NCBI GenBank assembly: GCA_028023455.1
Contig: JAQFVV010006203.1
Span: 12,686,348 to 12,750,347, forward strand
Length of the DNA: 64,000 nucleotides
Reading direction: 5' to 3'
From: Epiperipatus broadwayi
Taxonomy: Eukaryota; Onychophora; Udeonychophora; Euonychophora; Peripatidae
The first letter of the stretch is position 1. Each line of letters starts with the position of its first letter. The notes under the pieces are model-generated. The model saw only the letters and a program-made list of their open reading frames with translations. It was not told the DNA's origin and did not search any database. Shown piece after piece: positions 1-11,432 of this stretch. The position numbers and the translations under genes were made by a program.

Positions 1-2475
1 CCTACTTGGTTAAACGACTAAACAAAAAGCCATTTCCTAACCACACTCTGCTGCTTCCGAGTCTTATGGGTGTGGGTAACTAGGACAAATGCCCGATTCT
101 TATTCGGAATTTTCCAACCATGTCGGGAATAAAAAGCAGCTATACACAGAATGCAACACATCACATGCCGGATCCAGCAGGCAACCCCATATTCCCCCAT
201 CAGACTTAGACCACTTTCCTCCCAAAGCTTCACAGCCACAACTTATTTATCCTCTATACTTACAAACCAGCAAACCCATGTATAAAGCATTACTTTGTAT
301 ACGTCAATATATATAAATGCCACTATAATAACCAAGATAAATATTGAACCCACAACCTAAAAAAATAAATAATAAAAAAAAACTTTCAGGCCTACTTTCC
401 CTCCCCCGAAGCACCATGCTGCATACTTAACTTTCCTGACTAACCAATCCACTCTTGTTGTCCATTTTCCGATTTCTTTTACTTTAAAATTCAATAAACT
501 AAATTTTAACGTTTGACTACTTTTTTTATTTTCAAAAAAAATTTTTTTTTATATATATATCCATGTATTTCTTTTTTCCTTTTATGCTTAACCCCTACAT
601 TCCGTCCCCTATACTTTCCACTCTTCAAAAGACCTTTAGTTAGGATGCCATTTTAATGGAATTTGCCATTTTCCCATATATAACTTATGAATATATAAAA
701 CCATTTGTAAGATTGTGTGTATGTATATAACGATACACGTATATGCGTATGTTTAAAAAAAAAATTTATAATATTATTCCATTTTATCGCCCAGCATATT
801 TATGAACATCAATTTATGACCTCAAGCACCAATTCTATATTTCTATAAGAATTATGCTGGGAGAGAACTGGAATACCAATATGGAAATGCCATTGACTAG
901 TTCTGCTCGGGGCGGGTGATTATTTAATCGTGGGAATATATGGGGGATTACATTATACAAGATACTCTTCAATCCAATCCATTACATTAATTTTTAAATC
1001 TAATAATCTAACTAACTCAAAATTAAACAAATAACACACATATACGTAAGTTTCATTTTACTTTAATCCTATAGCTTTTAATTTCTGTATTATTTATAAT
1101 ATGACCCTTTTTGTTTTTGTGCTCAAAATAGTGAGAAAATGCATGCACACACATACACTGCATAGAACTGTATAAAATGCAATAGAAAATGAAAATAAGC
1201 AGGAAAACAATGTCAGATTCATCCGGATCCACAATAATAATAAAAAAATCAATTTTAAAGTTCAGAAGAGTTAATAAATAATGTCCATGTGGACAGTTTA
1301 TTATGTGTAGCAAAAAAACACACTATCATTTGAACTATTATACGAATATAGGTGGTAAATGTGCACATTACCTTTTCTTTCTTCCTCATGAAAAACTAAA
1401 GTTAAAATACTTCTTTCCAATGTGTATTGCATTCGACGTAGGTGATTTTGGTAGTTCGATCTGTTTTATTGTTTTTCGACCTGCTACTATTGTTGGAGCC
1501 TGATCTTGGCGTCGGAGTGACTTGTTTCCATTTACAATATTTGCATACATGGCAGCAACTTCAGTGTCTTCGGGGGCAGGATTGTAAAAGCCCTGACATG
1601 CTTACACTTTCTTAAGCCAGCTTGCCCACCACCATTCTAACCTCCATTTCTGTCCACAAATCTCTCTTGCAGCATTCCTTACAAAAATCAGTAATAGAAT
1701 GAATCTTTTTAGCCAATTCTGCCACTCAAAAATCTAAATTCTTTTTGAACAAAAACTTTTAACACCTCAAAATTATTTTTGCTCTCCTTTTGTCTTGATC
1801 GAAATTCTTTTGAATCAAAAACTTAAATCTCACTAATTACATTCCTTAGATATCAATCGAGTTATTTTTGCTATCTTTTTTTCATTTAACTTTCCCAAAA
1901 TGAAATTGAAAAGTTTCCATCTTGAAAAATAAAGTATATTTCCATAACTGTATTTATGCTTTTTTTATATATTATTATATACATGCATTTTCAAAAAAAA
2001 ACAAAAACAAACGAGCACACATACCCCCCCCTCTTCTGTTTAGTTTAACCTTTTTAAATCCCTATTTAGAATTATAAATTTATATACTACGGAAATATAA
2101 ATATGTAAAAGAATAAATTTAATTAATCGGGCTATATTGACGCATATAGGAAAGTTTACTTTTTGAAACAGGGATCGAACTCAGTCCTGTTTCAAGATAT
2201 ATATAAAGTTACGTTTTTAACTGTTAAAAAAAATATCGTTTTAAGTTATATAAAAATGCCTGCAATGTTACAAGGTTTGGAAATGTATGATTTAATTAAT
2301 TAATAAATATTTATTTAAATCTCGTCTATAATCTTCTACAATTATCTAAGAGAATATTAGTTAGCCAACTTCTGTTAAATTAAGTATAAAAGTCTTAAAA
2401 TGAATTTTGTGGGGGAAAAATTCAATTCCTTCATTATGGATTAAGATTGCCAATCGTCAAAAAACATTTATTCTA
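1..2475. other. AT-rich region without recognised genes
   Basis: Presumed intron of the upstream P450. Positions 60-250 are less AT-rich than their surroundings and have short open frames on both strands, but these match nothing I recognise. The rest is simple AT-rich sequence with poly-T and TA runs. Confidence 0.5.
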
Positions 2476-2564
2476 CTTTTTTTTTCCATATGTCATAGCA
2501 TCGGCCGCAACCAACTACTTGCTTGCAAAGCGGATGCGATGACCTCTCGGCTAACAACGCTTGA
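2476..2564 (-). repeat. tRNA-derived SINE, decayed copy
   Basis: Read on the minus strand it starts GCGTTGTTAGCCGAGAGGTC (box A-like). It passes a tRNA anticodon-arm-like GCTTTGCAAGC and ends CGGCCGATGCTATGACATAT followed by GGAAAAAAA. The tail is the same as in the copy at 18055-18157, so they belong to one family. Confidence 0.7.
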
Positions 2565-3794
2565 CATTAACATTAATTTTAATAATAGAGACAGAAAATC
2601 ATACACTGTGTTGATGCTTAAATTGTTTATTTAGAGAAAGATTTGTTTTATTTTGCATGATATATTTTTATTTCTAACAGTTATAATCTTGTTTCAACAA
2701 GCTATTTCTAAACAATCGCAATTGAAATTAACATTAGTAATCAATTTTTTAATTATTATTCTTATAAGTTTAAAATTAAAGCTGCTAATAATATTCTCAG
2801 TCTATTACATTAAAATTTGTTTTCATAATAAGTCCTTATCCTGCAGTTGATTAAAAGTGCAACCAGTAATCTCTAACAAAGCAGGGGTACCAATGTAGAT
2901 AATGGGTAATTCCAAAATAACTACTCTACAAAAGCCAAAGCTATTATAACTAACATCTTTAATTTGCTAATATCCAGATATAGTTTTAACATTTTGATCT
3001 ACTCACTGGTAAATATAGTACAAGCATTGTTAGTATGTGTACAAATGTCATAATGTTTTTTGAATTCAAATATGATACGAACATTTTTATAAATTTAATG
3101 ACCATATAATAATAGTAAATGACAATCATTAGGATTAAAATTAAAATGTTGTCAAAACTAAAATGTTAACATTCGTTTCCAGCTAAATATCAATTATAAC
3201 TAATTGCAGACTTATTTATAATAATTGGTGTTTATTATTAATTCTTTGCCAATAAAAATTTATTATTTTGTCTTTTTATTACTTCATAAGTATCAAATCA
3301 ATTTTAATAGATGACCAAAAAAATTTAGATTGATTATTAGAACTATTTATTATAGATAATTAAATAAAATTTTTGAGAAGATTCCTTTGTATTGGTAAGT
3401 TTATCTAGTACTTAAGTATTTGTCCAGACACCAAGATTGATTACTGACACTAAAGTTGGCAGTCATTTTTTTTAATTATACATTTTCAAAGGCATGGTTA
3501 TCCTGAAACCCTAACAAATATGTTTTTCTTACTAATATTAGAAAATTAATTCCATTCACATAAACACAAAACTAGACAACAAATTTTAAATAAAAATAAC
3601 TTTAATAATAACTATAACAATATATTTTAAATTTTAAAAAAAATTTAAGTTATGGGCATTTTTTCTTTTTAAAAACAAAAAATGAGACCAACACAGGTTA
3701 TTTATGGTAATGGATTGAAATGGCCTGCAAAATCGCCATTAATTTATTTTTTTGTGCATGCATCACCACATAAATTACAAATATTGTACATGTT
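2565..3794. other. AT-rich stretch, nothing recognised
   Basis: Presumed intronic DNA. It has two short open frames (2407-2634 and 2653-2850) rich in Ile, Leu and Phe, as expected from base composition alone. No repeat or gene was identified. Confidence 0.4.
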
Positions 3795-4240
3795 GTTACA
3801 CAGTTCCCCAGTGCTTCTTGTTTTGGCATTTGGTTAGACCCCATAGTCTTTTGATGTTTTGCATATGCATACCTGTATGTAGATTCATGAAGCTATATCG
3901 GTGACTGACCTTAAAATGTTCAAATCTAGAACAGCATAAATCATCTGTTTATATTTCTTACAGCAATCTGAATAAATTATTAATCCATTGGCCACATTTT
4001 CTTTAATAGCATCCATAAGAGTAATACCTGTTCTTCCTGGAACACTTATTATAAGGCATTAATGAGATTCTCTGCACAGCCATTAAATAACCACTGCCAT
4101 GGAAGTATTCTCCCCAGTTGGTTGGTTTTTTCATGTGCTTAGAAGGCTTTCCTCGATTTCTATTATTTTGTTAAAATGTTTTGAGAGAGCAGTATACCAC
4201 AGTTTTTTAAATACTGAATTTTCTGCTGTTCTGTTGATGG
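3795..4240 (-). pseudogene. Merlin-type (IS1016/ISXO2-like) transposase relic
   Basis: On the minus strand, broken frames read in order IIEIEESLLS (4140-4170), ITLMDAIKENVANGLIIYSD (about 3980-4035) and FEHFKVSHRYSFMNLHTG then MHMQNIKRLWG (3838-3920). The expected order in ISXO2/Merlin DDE transposases is an IDES-type first catalytic segment, then TIYSDCWKAY, then VNHSxNFVDPxTGxHTQNIExxW. The match in order and spacing is good. Frameshifts, stops and a first Asp changed to Glu show it is dead. No terminal inverted repeats were found, so the boundaries are uncertain. Confidence 0.72.
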
Positions 4241-6004
4241 AAGATGCCAAACTGTAATCATTTTGATGAAATTCTGAATGTAAAAACAAACAATCTTACA
4301 AACCTGTTAGTATTTACACATGATAAATCTATAAAAAAAATAATTAATTACATAATGTGAATGAGATTTATAATATATTTATTTCTATTTTTTAAAGTTA
4401 ACAGGAATTTATAATCAATTTATTGATATTTTTAATATTAAAAAGTAAAACATATTCAGTATACTTATGGGATAACTTATGCTCCTGAAAATGGATAATT
4501 AAAAAAATCATGGCTGCCACCCTTAATACTCATAATCAATTTTGGTATCTGACTAATATTTAAGTATTGTTTATCCATATTTTATACTACTTTATGCGGT
4601 ATTTTACTTAATGATAATACACTCTTTCAAAACTGAGCTTGGAAGAAGAGATATTGGAAATCATAAATAAGTCTGGAAATGGAGGTTTAACTGCACTGTG
4701 GTTCTGTAATCATTTATAATTCAAACTGACTATAGATGGTGTTAGAGTATAATCCAGTTCAATTTTACATAATTTGGCTATAATTGCTTAGTAATGATTG
4801 GAAATGGCTGATACTATTCTTCTTAGTTTATCTAACATTATATAAAAAATGCACATATTCAAACAACAACAAATAAGATAATTTAAATTAATCCAGATGT
4901 TATTAAAATTCTATTTAAATCTATTTAAATGTAAACTATCAAGGCAGAGTAAATAAGTATTTATTTAAGTTGTCTTATATTCACATGCACAGTAATTCAA
5001 CTTATATCGCAAAATATCCATGCTAATTTTAAGTGGAAAACAACTAGAATAATTTATTTTTGATTATAATTGCTTAAATATTTGCTTTACTTAATCTTAA
5101 ACAAGCTAGTCAAAAAAAATATGACTTTTTTTCTGATCTTTGCAAAGCAATTATAATCAAGTGGCATAAAATTGTATTGGATTATGGATATAGTTGTGTT
5201 TTATAATTCTTTATATATTTTTTCATTTAGCAATTATCATGGATGTATATATTAGAAATTGTCTTCCTTTTAAAAATGAATAATTGATAACTTTAAATGT
5301 AGATCTTCGTATTAAAGAAAAATACGGATTATAGTTATTCATATGAACAGAACAAGCAAAATAGATAATAGTTTAAAGAGGATGTAAAACTCTTATATCA
5401 AGAAATTGTAAAAAAAAAAAAAATTTTAATGTAAAAACAGTTTTCTGCATTCACATTTTTGACATTTAAGGAAGAAATAGAAAATAATAAATTAAGTTCA
5501 ATAGTGAATGGTAATCATTATTTTACATTAAACATAAATTTAAAAATATTTTACATTCTCATTCATTCAGCTTGAATTTTCATGATAAAATTCAAATGAC
5601 TATTTTTATCCGATTTTTTTTAATTCATTCAAATAGCTTTGCTAAACACAAATAGAAACAATTATTAATGAATATCTTGTCAAATAGTGTCAGGAATGAG
5701 AGTTCCGCATTGTCATCATCATTTAAGGTTGTAAATTATCAGATCCTGAAATTTAGTTAATATTAAAACCAAGGTAGCTGATAGTTTATCAATTATTTAC
5801 TATTTATTATGTAAAAGGTAGAAGGTCTCTAAATCTTTTATATCAGTCTGCAATCTTATAACTGCTTTTTTTAAGGTAATATTTTATAAATTTTAAAATA
5901 AAGCAGTTCCTTACCAAACAGAATAAATATGCAAAAATATTCTTTTATATAGATAGAATTCAAAATTGTTATAAAAAAAATCAATTGATGTGATGCACTG
6001 TGAT
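4241..6004. other. AT-rich stretch, nothing recognised
   Basis: No open frame of interest and no clear repeat structure. It includes an A-tract at about 5409-5422. Presumed intron of the upstream P450. Confidence 0.4.
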
Positions 6005-6300
6005 TTCTCCTTATACTGAGTCAGGAATCTCTCAGCAACTATGCCCAGAGAAACCTGTCAGCCACTTTACCTTCCCTTTCTATTCCCCACCCTAAGTTTT
6101 CCTATATCCTGCTTCATCCATTTCCACAACATAATCTTTGTCAACTCCATGGCTTTTATATCTAAATCCCCCTTATCTTTTCCTAAACCCAGTATAAAAA
6201 TCATCACTTTCCTTATATTTATTCTTCTACAACTTTATTATTTAGCTAATCGTTCAACCTTGCTGTCATCTAGTGGTTATTATGTATTGCACGTTTGCAT
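6005..6300 (-). mobile_element. LINE 3' end (same family as 42235-43510)
   Basis: The reverse complement runs parallel to 43261-43500, with shared GGAAAAGATAAGGGG, GATATAAAAG, ATGTTGTGGAAATGG and AACTTAGGGTGGGG and the end CAGATTCCTGACT. It is a 5'-truncated copy in which only the last 0.3 kb remains, as usual for LINE insertions. Confidence 0.75.
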
Positions 6301-6360
6301 ATATTTATTTGTGAAATGGAAAGAAATTATTGCTATCTGTGAATATCTAATGATCTGATT

Positions 6361-7374
6361 TAATTAATCATGATTGTCTACCACAGTTACTAAATTTGTG
6401 CCTCATAATATTTTTTTTTTCCGATCACTAAATATAATATTTAGCTTGCAACTCTATACATCTGTATTATATTCAATTTATAATCTTAAGTCTCTTTTTT
6501 TAGTTTCATCAGAATCAAAAGAATCTTTAATTTAAAATATTCTTTTTGATATGTGATCTCATTTCTTTGAATTTCAAAGACTACTTTAATGCAGGTTATT
6601 ATCCTAAATATAGACTTCTAAACATTTTAGATTTTATGTAGTCATCAAATTTTTCGATAATTAATATGATAATATGGATTACTAAAATTTTTAGCTTTCA
6701 TATTATAACAATTTTTAGTTTTTTATTTTAGTATAAATGTTCCAGATAATCATTAATTATAATTTTCAATAAAACTTTTCTTTTACATTGTCAGTTAACA
6801 TTGTATTTAATCACTTCTATTTGCTTCATTAGGCCCATTTAATCTAACGGCTACTGACCGTCTCTATAAGACATGAGAAATCTTTTACGAGCAGCAGACA
6901 TTTTGATATACCTTATAATAAAATTTTAGAAGATATCAAATATTTCTCCTCCCTTTTTTTTTTACTAATATTATTTTTTATACTGAAGTTATATAATTTT
7001 ATTTCATATTTTATTTTAATAAATTATATCCTCAAATATTTTCACAAACGCACAACGTTTAAACTTTTAATCTAAAATGAAAAATACGATTTAAAAAACA
7101 TAAAATGTACATGAACATCGTATTTATTTATGTACATAAACATTGGATTTTGTTATAAGAAATTAGATAAGAATAGAATTATTCCAATCTGTAGCACATA
7201 AAAAGCCCTTTAAATTATTCTTAACATTAAACATACTATACAAAAATCATATGCATTCTGTGGGCCTCAGCTTGACTTTGGCTTTAGATAAATATGTTCA
7301 GATTTATATTATCTAATATTTACTCTAAAATCTTCGCTTTAATAAAAATCTACTATTTTTAATAGATTTATTGC
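6361..7374. other. AT-rich stretch, nothing recognised
   Basis: Simple AT-rich DNA without supported features. Confidence 0.4.
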
Positions 7375-8213
7375 TAATATATAGGGTATATGAGCACAGA
7401 CTTTCACACAGCCCACCACTCTCCACACTATCTCATAACACATATATGTTGAAAAGATAAATAATCACCAATATATGTATTTCATACTAAACCAACAATC
7501 ATCAGTTGGTCCAGATTACCATCCCTACACATATATGCTATAAGTGGGTTGGTTTAGCATGAAATATGTATATTGGTGATTATTTATCTTTTCAACATAT
7601 ATGTGTTCAAGTGTATCAGTGTTATGAGATAGTGTTGGAGAGTGGTGGGTTGTGTGAAAGTCTGTCATCATATACCCTATATATTACATATATAGACACA
7701 GGTATGTAATAAGTCTGTGTGTTTCAGTTATTACATAGATGTCTGCGCATCTCTTGTATATGTATTAAATGGATTATGTCCTGTACATGAGGGGTCAGAT
7801 TGACCTTAGGTCAACATGGGTGAGACAAGAATCTCAGCCTCAGGGTGGCCTTTGAGCATTGCATCATCAGATTTTCAATTGGATGGATGGTTGAAGAGTT
7901 GGAGGGTGGAGTAAATTGGGGCCTGTCCATTAAAGTATGAGGATTGGCTATCTTAATATATATATATATCTGAGCACTTATAGCATATATGTGTAGAGAT
8001 GGTAATCTAGACCAATTGATGATTGCTGGTTTATCATGAAATACATATATTGGTGATTATTTATCTATTCAACATATATGTGTTCAAGTGTATCAGTTTT
8101 ATGAGATAGTGTGGAGAGTGGTGGATTGTGTAAAATTCTGTGCTCATATACCCTATATATTACATATATAGACAGGTATATAATAAGCCTGTGTGTTTCA
8201 GTTATTAGATTTA
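7375..8213. repeat. Foldback repeat family A, two adjoining units
   Basis: The first unit (7375-7690) is an inverted repeat. The left arm, with TATCTCATAACACATATATG and AGATAAATAATCACCAATAT, is mirrored by ATATTGGTGATTATTTATCT and ATGAGATAGTG in the right arm around a centre near 7540. A direct copy of the right arm with a longer 5' part (TTGAAGAGTTGGAGGGTGGA) follows at 7780-8213. The same family recurs at 9640, 26019, 32950, 40330, 53240, 55390 and 61150. The right end stops about 44 bp before the P450 splice acceptor. Confidence 0.85.
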
Positions 8214-8257
8214 TTGCTGTGAAACATGACAGTTATATATATATATTACTTTTTTAG

Positions 8258-8439
8258 GTCACCGTATGTGCCTTGGAGAAAGTTTGGCAAAGATGGAAGT
8301 TTTTATTTTTTTTGTTTCACTCTTCCAGCACTTTAACTTCATAACCCCTCCTAGTGACAATCTTCCTCCAATAACATCTTGTGTTGAGGGAATTGCGTTG
8401 CGGCCTTTAAACTTTAAAGTCTGTGCAGTCGTGAGATAA
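8258..8439 (+). CDS. Last exon of an upstream paralogous P450
   Basis: After the acceptor TTACTTTTTTAG the frame reads HRMCLGESLAKMEVFIFF and continues to CAVVR with TAA at 8437-8439. This is the haem-cysteine loop and C-terminus of a CYP2-type P450, 182 nt, entering in phase 1 exactly like exon 4 of the complete gene. I find no preceding P450 exon between 1 and 8257. Either its last intron exceeds 8.2 kb and exon 3 lies outside the window, or this is an orphan duplicated exon. The reading frame is intact with all key residues, which favours a functional gene. The 3' flank resembles that of the downstream gene (shared TAAATTACT, then an ATTTA-TATTTT-TGAAT pattern), so the duplication reached beyond the coding part. 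Confidence 0.9.
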
Positions 8440-8559
8440 ATTACTAATTTATATTAAATACTTAAATCATTTACTATTTTATGAATATAAATAATATACA
8501 TTTTTAAATGTAGCATTTTGTAATCTGTTCATTTGTAATACTTAAATATTGTGATAAAC

Positions 8560-9102
8560 AGAGCAGCCAAAAATTCAAAAAATATTAATCACAATGAACA
8601 ATTTGCCAAGGGCTTTCTGTATAGTATACTAGAATCATGGCAACATATTGGAACTGAATGGATAATATTCGTGGAACACTAGTGTTAAGCTGATTGATAA
8701 TGTTTTTAGACCTCACAATAAGCCAAGCCTCTTTCAACTTCCTCTTTCTATCACTTTATTCATTGAGCACAGTAGTAATATTTTGAGGATAAAACTCATG
8801 TCTACAGCTATTTTCGTGACTAGAAAAAACAGAATTACCTGTAAATCACTTTTAGACTTTTTATACTGATAAACATGATGTTGTAATCGTGTTAGAACAT
8901 TTGCCTTTGATAGAAAGAGGAAGTTGAAAGAGGTTTGGTTTATTGTGATGTCTAAAAATGTTATCAATCAGTGTAACACTAGTGTTCCACTGAAATATTG
9001 ACTATTCAGTTCCAATATGTCATCATGATTCTGATATACTGTACGAAAATGCTTGGCAAATTATTCATTGTGATTAATATTTTTTGAATTTTTAGCTGCT
9101 CT
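8560..9102. repeat. Foldback repeat family C
   Basis: Long inverted repeat: left arm 8560-8752 and right arm 8909-9102 are complementary for about 190 bp with scattered mismatches, around a 156-bp centre. Ends are AGAGCAGC and GCTGCTCT. It begins about 120 bp after the stop codon of the upstream P450, so it may be transcribed in the 3' UTR or just beyond it. No other copy was seen in the window. Confidence 0.85.
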
Positions 9103-9173
9103 ATTTATATGTGAAGAATAATTTTCATTATCTGACAGTTTTTTGTATTATTATATAAGAATAATATATATAT

Positions 9174-9543
9174 CACATGATCACCATCTCTATACTAGCA
9201 TATAATTTGTTGTGAACAAAGGCAAAACTCCCCATACAGTAGTACCACCCTGTGCCAAACAGAGTAATCAATGGATGCCAGAAGGCTTGTGCATAAAATC
9301 CCTATCTAATGCCTACTCATCCAATATTCCCAGACTAGTTTACATTAGATCCTAAGATCTAGGTGCAGTGCTCTCAGATCCAAGGCTCCTCACTGATGAT
9401 GGCCACAAGCCAGAAACTAGTCTGGGGATATTGGATAAGTAGACATTAGATAGGGATTTTATGCACAAGCCTTCTGGAATCCATTGATTACTCTGTTTGG
9501 CACAGGATAGCACTACTGTATGGGGAGTTTTGCCTTTGTTTAC
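9174..9543. mobile_element. Foldback repeat family B, short form
   Basis: Starts CACATGATCACC. The left arm runs through AAACTCCCCATACAGTAGTA and CTTGTGCATAAAATCCCTAT and is mirrored on the right by ATAGGGATTTTATGCACAAG and TACTGTATGGGGAGTTTTGC. The left end extends about 45 nt beyond the region that pairs. It is flanked by 14-nt repeats AATAATATATATAT (9160-9173 and 9544-9557), possible target duplications but low in complexity. Confidence 0.8.
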
Positions 9544-9639
9544 AATAATATATATATTTAAGCTAGATGAAATTGGAGGCAATTTGAACTCAGATTTTCC
9601 ATCTTCTTTCTGTCATCCACTCCATATTTTACAACTGAT

Positions 9640-9965
9640 ACACATGACCACATAATGTGAAAAAGATAAATGATCTCCAGTATATGTATTTTGTGCTGAA
9701 CCAGCACCCATCAGTTGGAGAGTGGAGAAAATTGAAGCCTGTCCATTAAAGTTTGAAGATTTGCTATCTTCATATAAACTGAGCACTGATTATATATGTG
9801 TGTGTGTACGAGATGATGATCTGGACCAACTGATGAATGTTGGTTCAGCACAAATTATGTATATTGGAGATCGTCTTTTTCATATGTAGGTGGTCATGTG
9901 TATCGGTTGTATAAGATGGAGTGAATGTCTGAAGAGAACTTGAAAGTCTTAGTTCAAATCGCCTC
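9640..9965. repeat. Foldback repeat family A
   Basis: Inverted repeat. The left arm has GAAAAAGATAAATGATCTCC and CCAGCACCCATCAGTTGG. The right arm has CTGGACCAACTGATGAATGT and GTATATTGGAGATCGTC. The copy is diverged. Confidence 0.75.
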
Positions 9966-11390
9966 TAATTAAATCTGTTCATAACAATAACTCAACTGTT
10001 TTTTATGTTATATATAAATAAGTGTTTAAACCGACTTGTTAATGTTGTAAAAATAAAATGTGGAATCTCATTCTTTGTGAACTCTTTTCTGTTTGACCAC
10101 AATCTATATACAATATTGTATTAAGATAGAGTAAGTTTAAGTGACCTTGCTGTAACTTTTTGTTTTGTTTTATTTTATTGAGTTTACATTAAGACATAAA
10201 AGAAGATCTTTTTTAAAAAAAAACACTTAGTTAATATATATTAAGCATATTACTCTTATAACTCCAAGAGTCTTAAGTTTAAACACGAATGTAAGAATTA
10301 TTATCAACTTGCCTTAATTGATGCTTAGAAGCATTTAGAATTTATCGATTCTTGGACAAAAATCAATTTTATAATATATATTAAATTAGATAATTTTTAA
10401 TTATCAATAATTTTATTGTATTTTTTGTGACTTTATAATGTACATAATGAAAATAAAATCTTTAAGTTTAAATTGCATTCTCCCTAGTGAAATATTTTTA
10501 ATATCCACAGATTTGTTATACTATATATATGTGTGTGTGTGTGTATTTGAAATATCAGAAGTAATATTCTTTCTGAATGTTGTAATATTTATTCTCCCCT
10601 TGTTAAATCACAAAACTAATGTAAAAATCCCTTTTTCATACTTACTTTCTTGGAAATAGTAAAAACTGCAAATATGACAAGTTATATATAATTTAGGGTA
10701 AATTTCAATCTGTTTCAAATAAAAACAGTCTCTTTCAATTTTGGGTCAAACTTCAAAAACGTAGAAATAGTTTTTTATTTATTTTTAAATATTTGTGAAT
10801 TAATTATCAATATTGGATATGTGATAATTAATACATACAGATTTTTAATCTATATGTATAACCTTTCTAAACATTAATGTTTGTGCGTTACCTTGTTATA
10901 AAATGCCATTTATGATTACTTCATTACTGACTTTGATGTAGAGTTTCCCTTTAACTATATTACATATTAGATTTGAAATTTTTATTATAAGTTTGAAGAA
11001 ATCCAATATAAATGGTCATCATTTTCAGCGTTTTCGATATAGAATATATAGTTTAAAATGCTAAATTAATTTTTTTTGCTAATTTATTTGATATTAACTA
11101 CAAAGTTTTGAAAATGAATAGAAATTTTCTCAATCTTGGGAATTTTAATCTTTGGCTATAATAAAGGGGTCAGTGTTTATATTTGAATTTCACCTCGAAT
11201 TATATAACTTATAAATTTGCAATCCAAGATATGCAGACATTAAATATTGTTTTATTTATTAAAGGTGTGTATATGTAAATGCAAACATATACTTAGATAT
11301 TAATAATATATCTAAGATAAATGCCTAAACATACTTTAAAATATGTAACATTTTAAATTACTTTTGTGTAGTTTAATTAACATTATTACA
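9966..11390. other. AT-rich intergenic DNA
   Basis: Lies between the two P450 loci. No gene is recognised. There is a short TG run at 10530-10544. Confidence 0.4.
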
Positions 11391-11397
11391 TATTAGA

Positions 11398-11432
11398 TAG
11401 GTAGGTGGGTGGGTAGGTAGATAGATAGGTAT
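11398..11432 (+). repeat. Short (GGTA)n/(GATA)n microsatellite
   Basis: Imperfect tetranucleotide tract: GTAGGTGGGTGGGTAGGTAG followed by ATAGATAGG. Confidence 0.85.

Noticed and set aside
18-316. Open frames on both strands at the window start
   Set aside because: Overlapping, short and without a recognisable motif. The area is merely less AT-rich.
7375-8213. CRISPR array or tandem satellite from the repeated A units
   Set aside because: The repeats are long, inverted and dispersed through eukaryotic DNA, with no short repeat-spacer periodicity.
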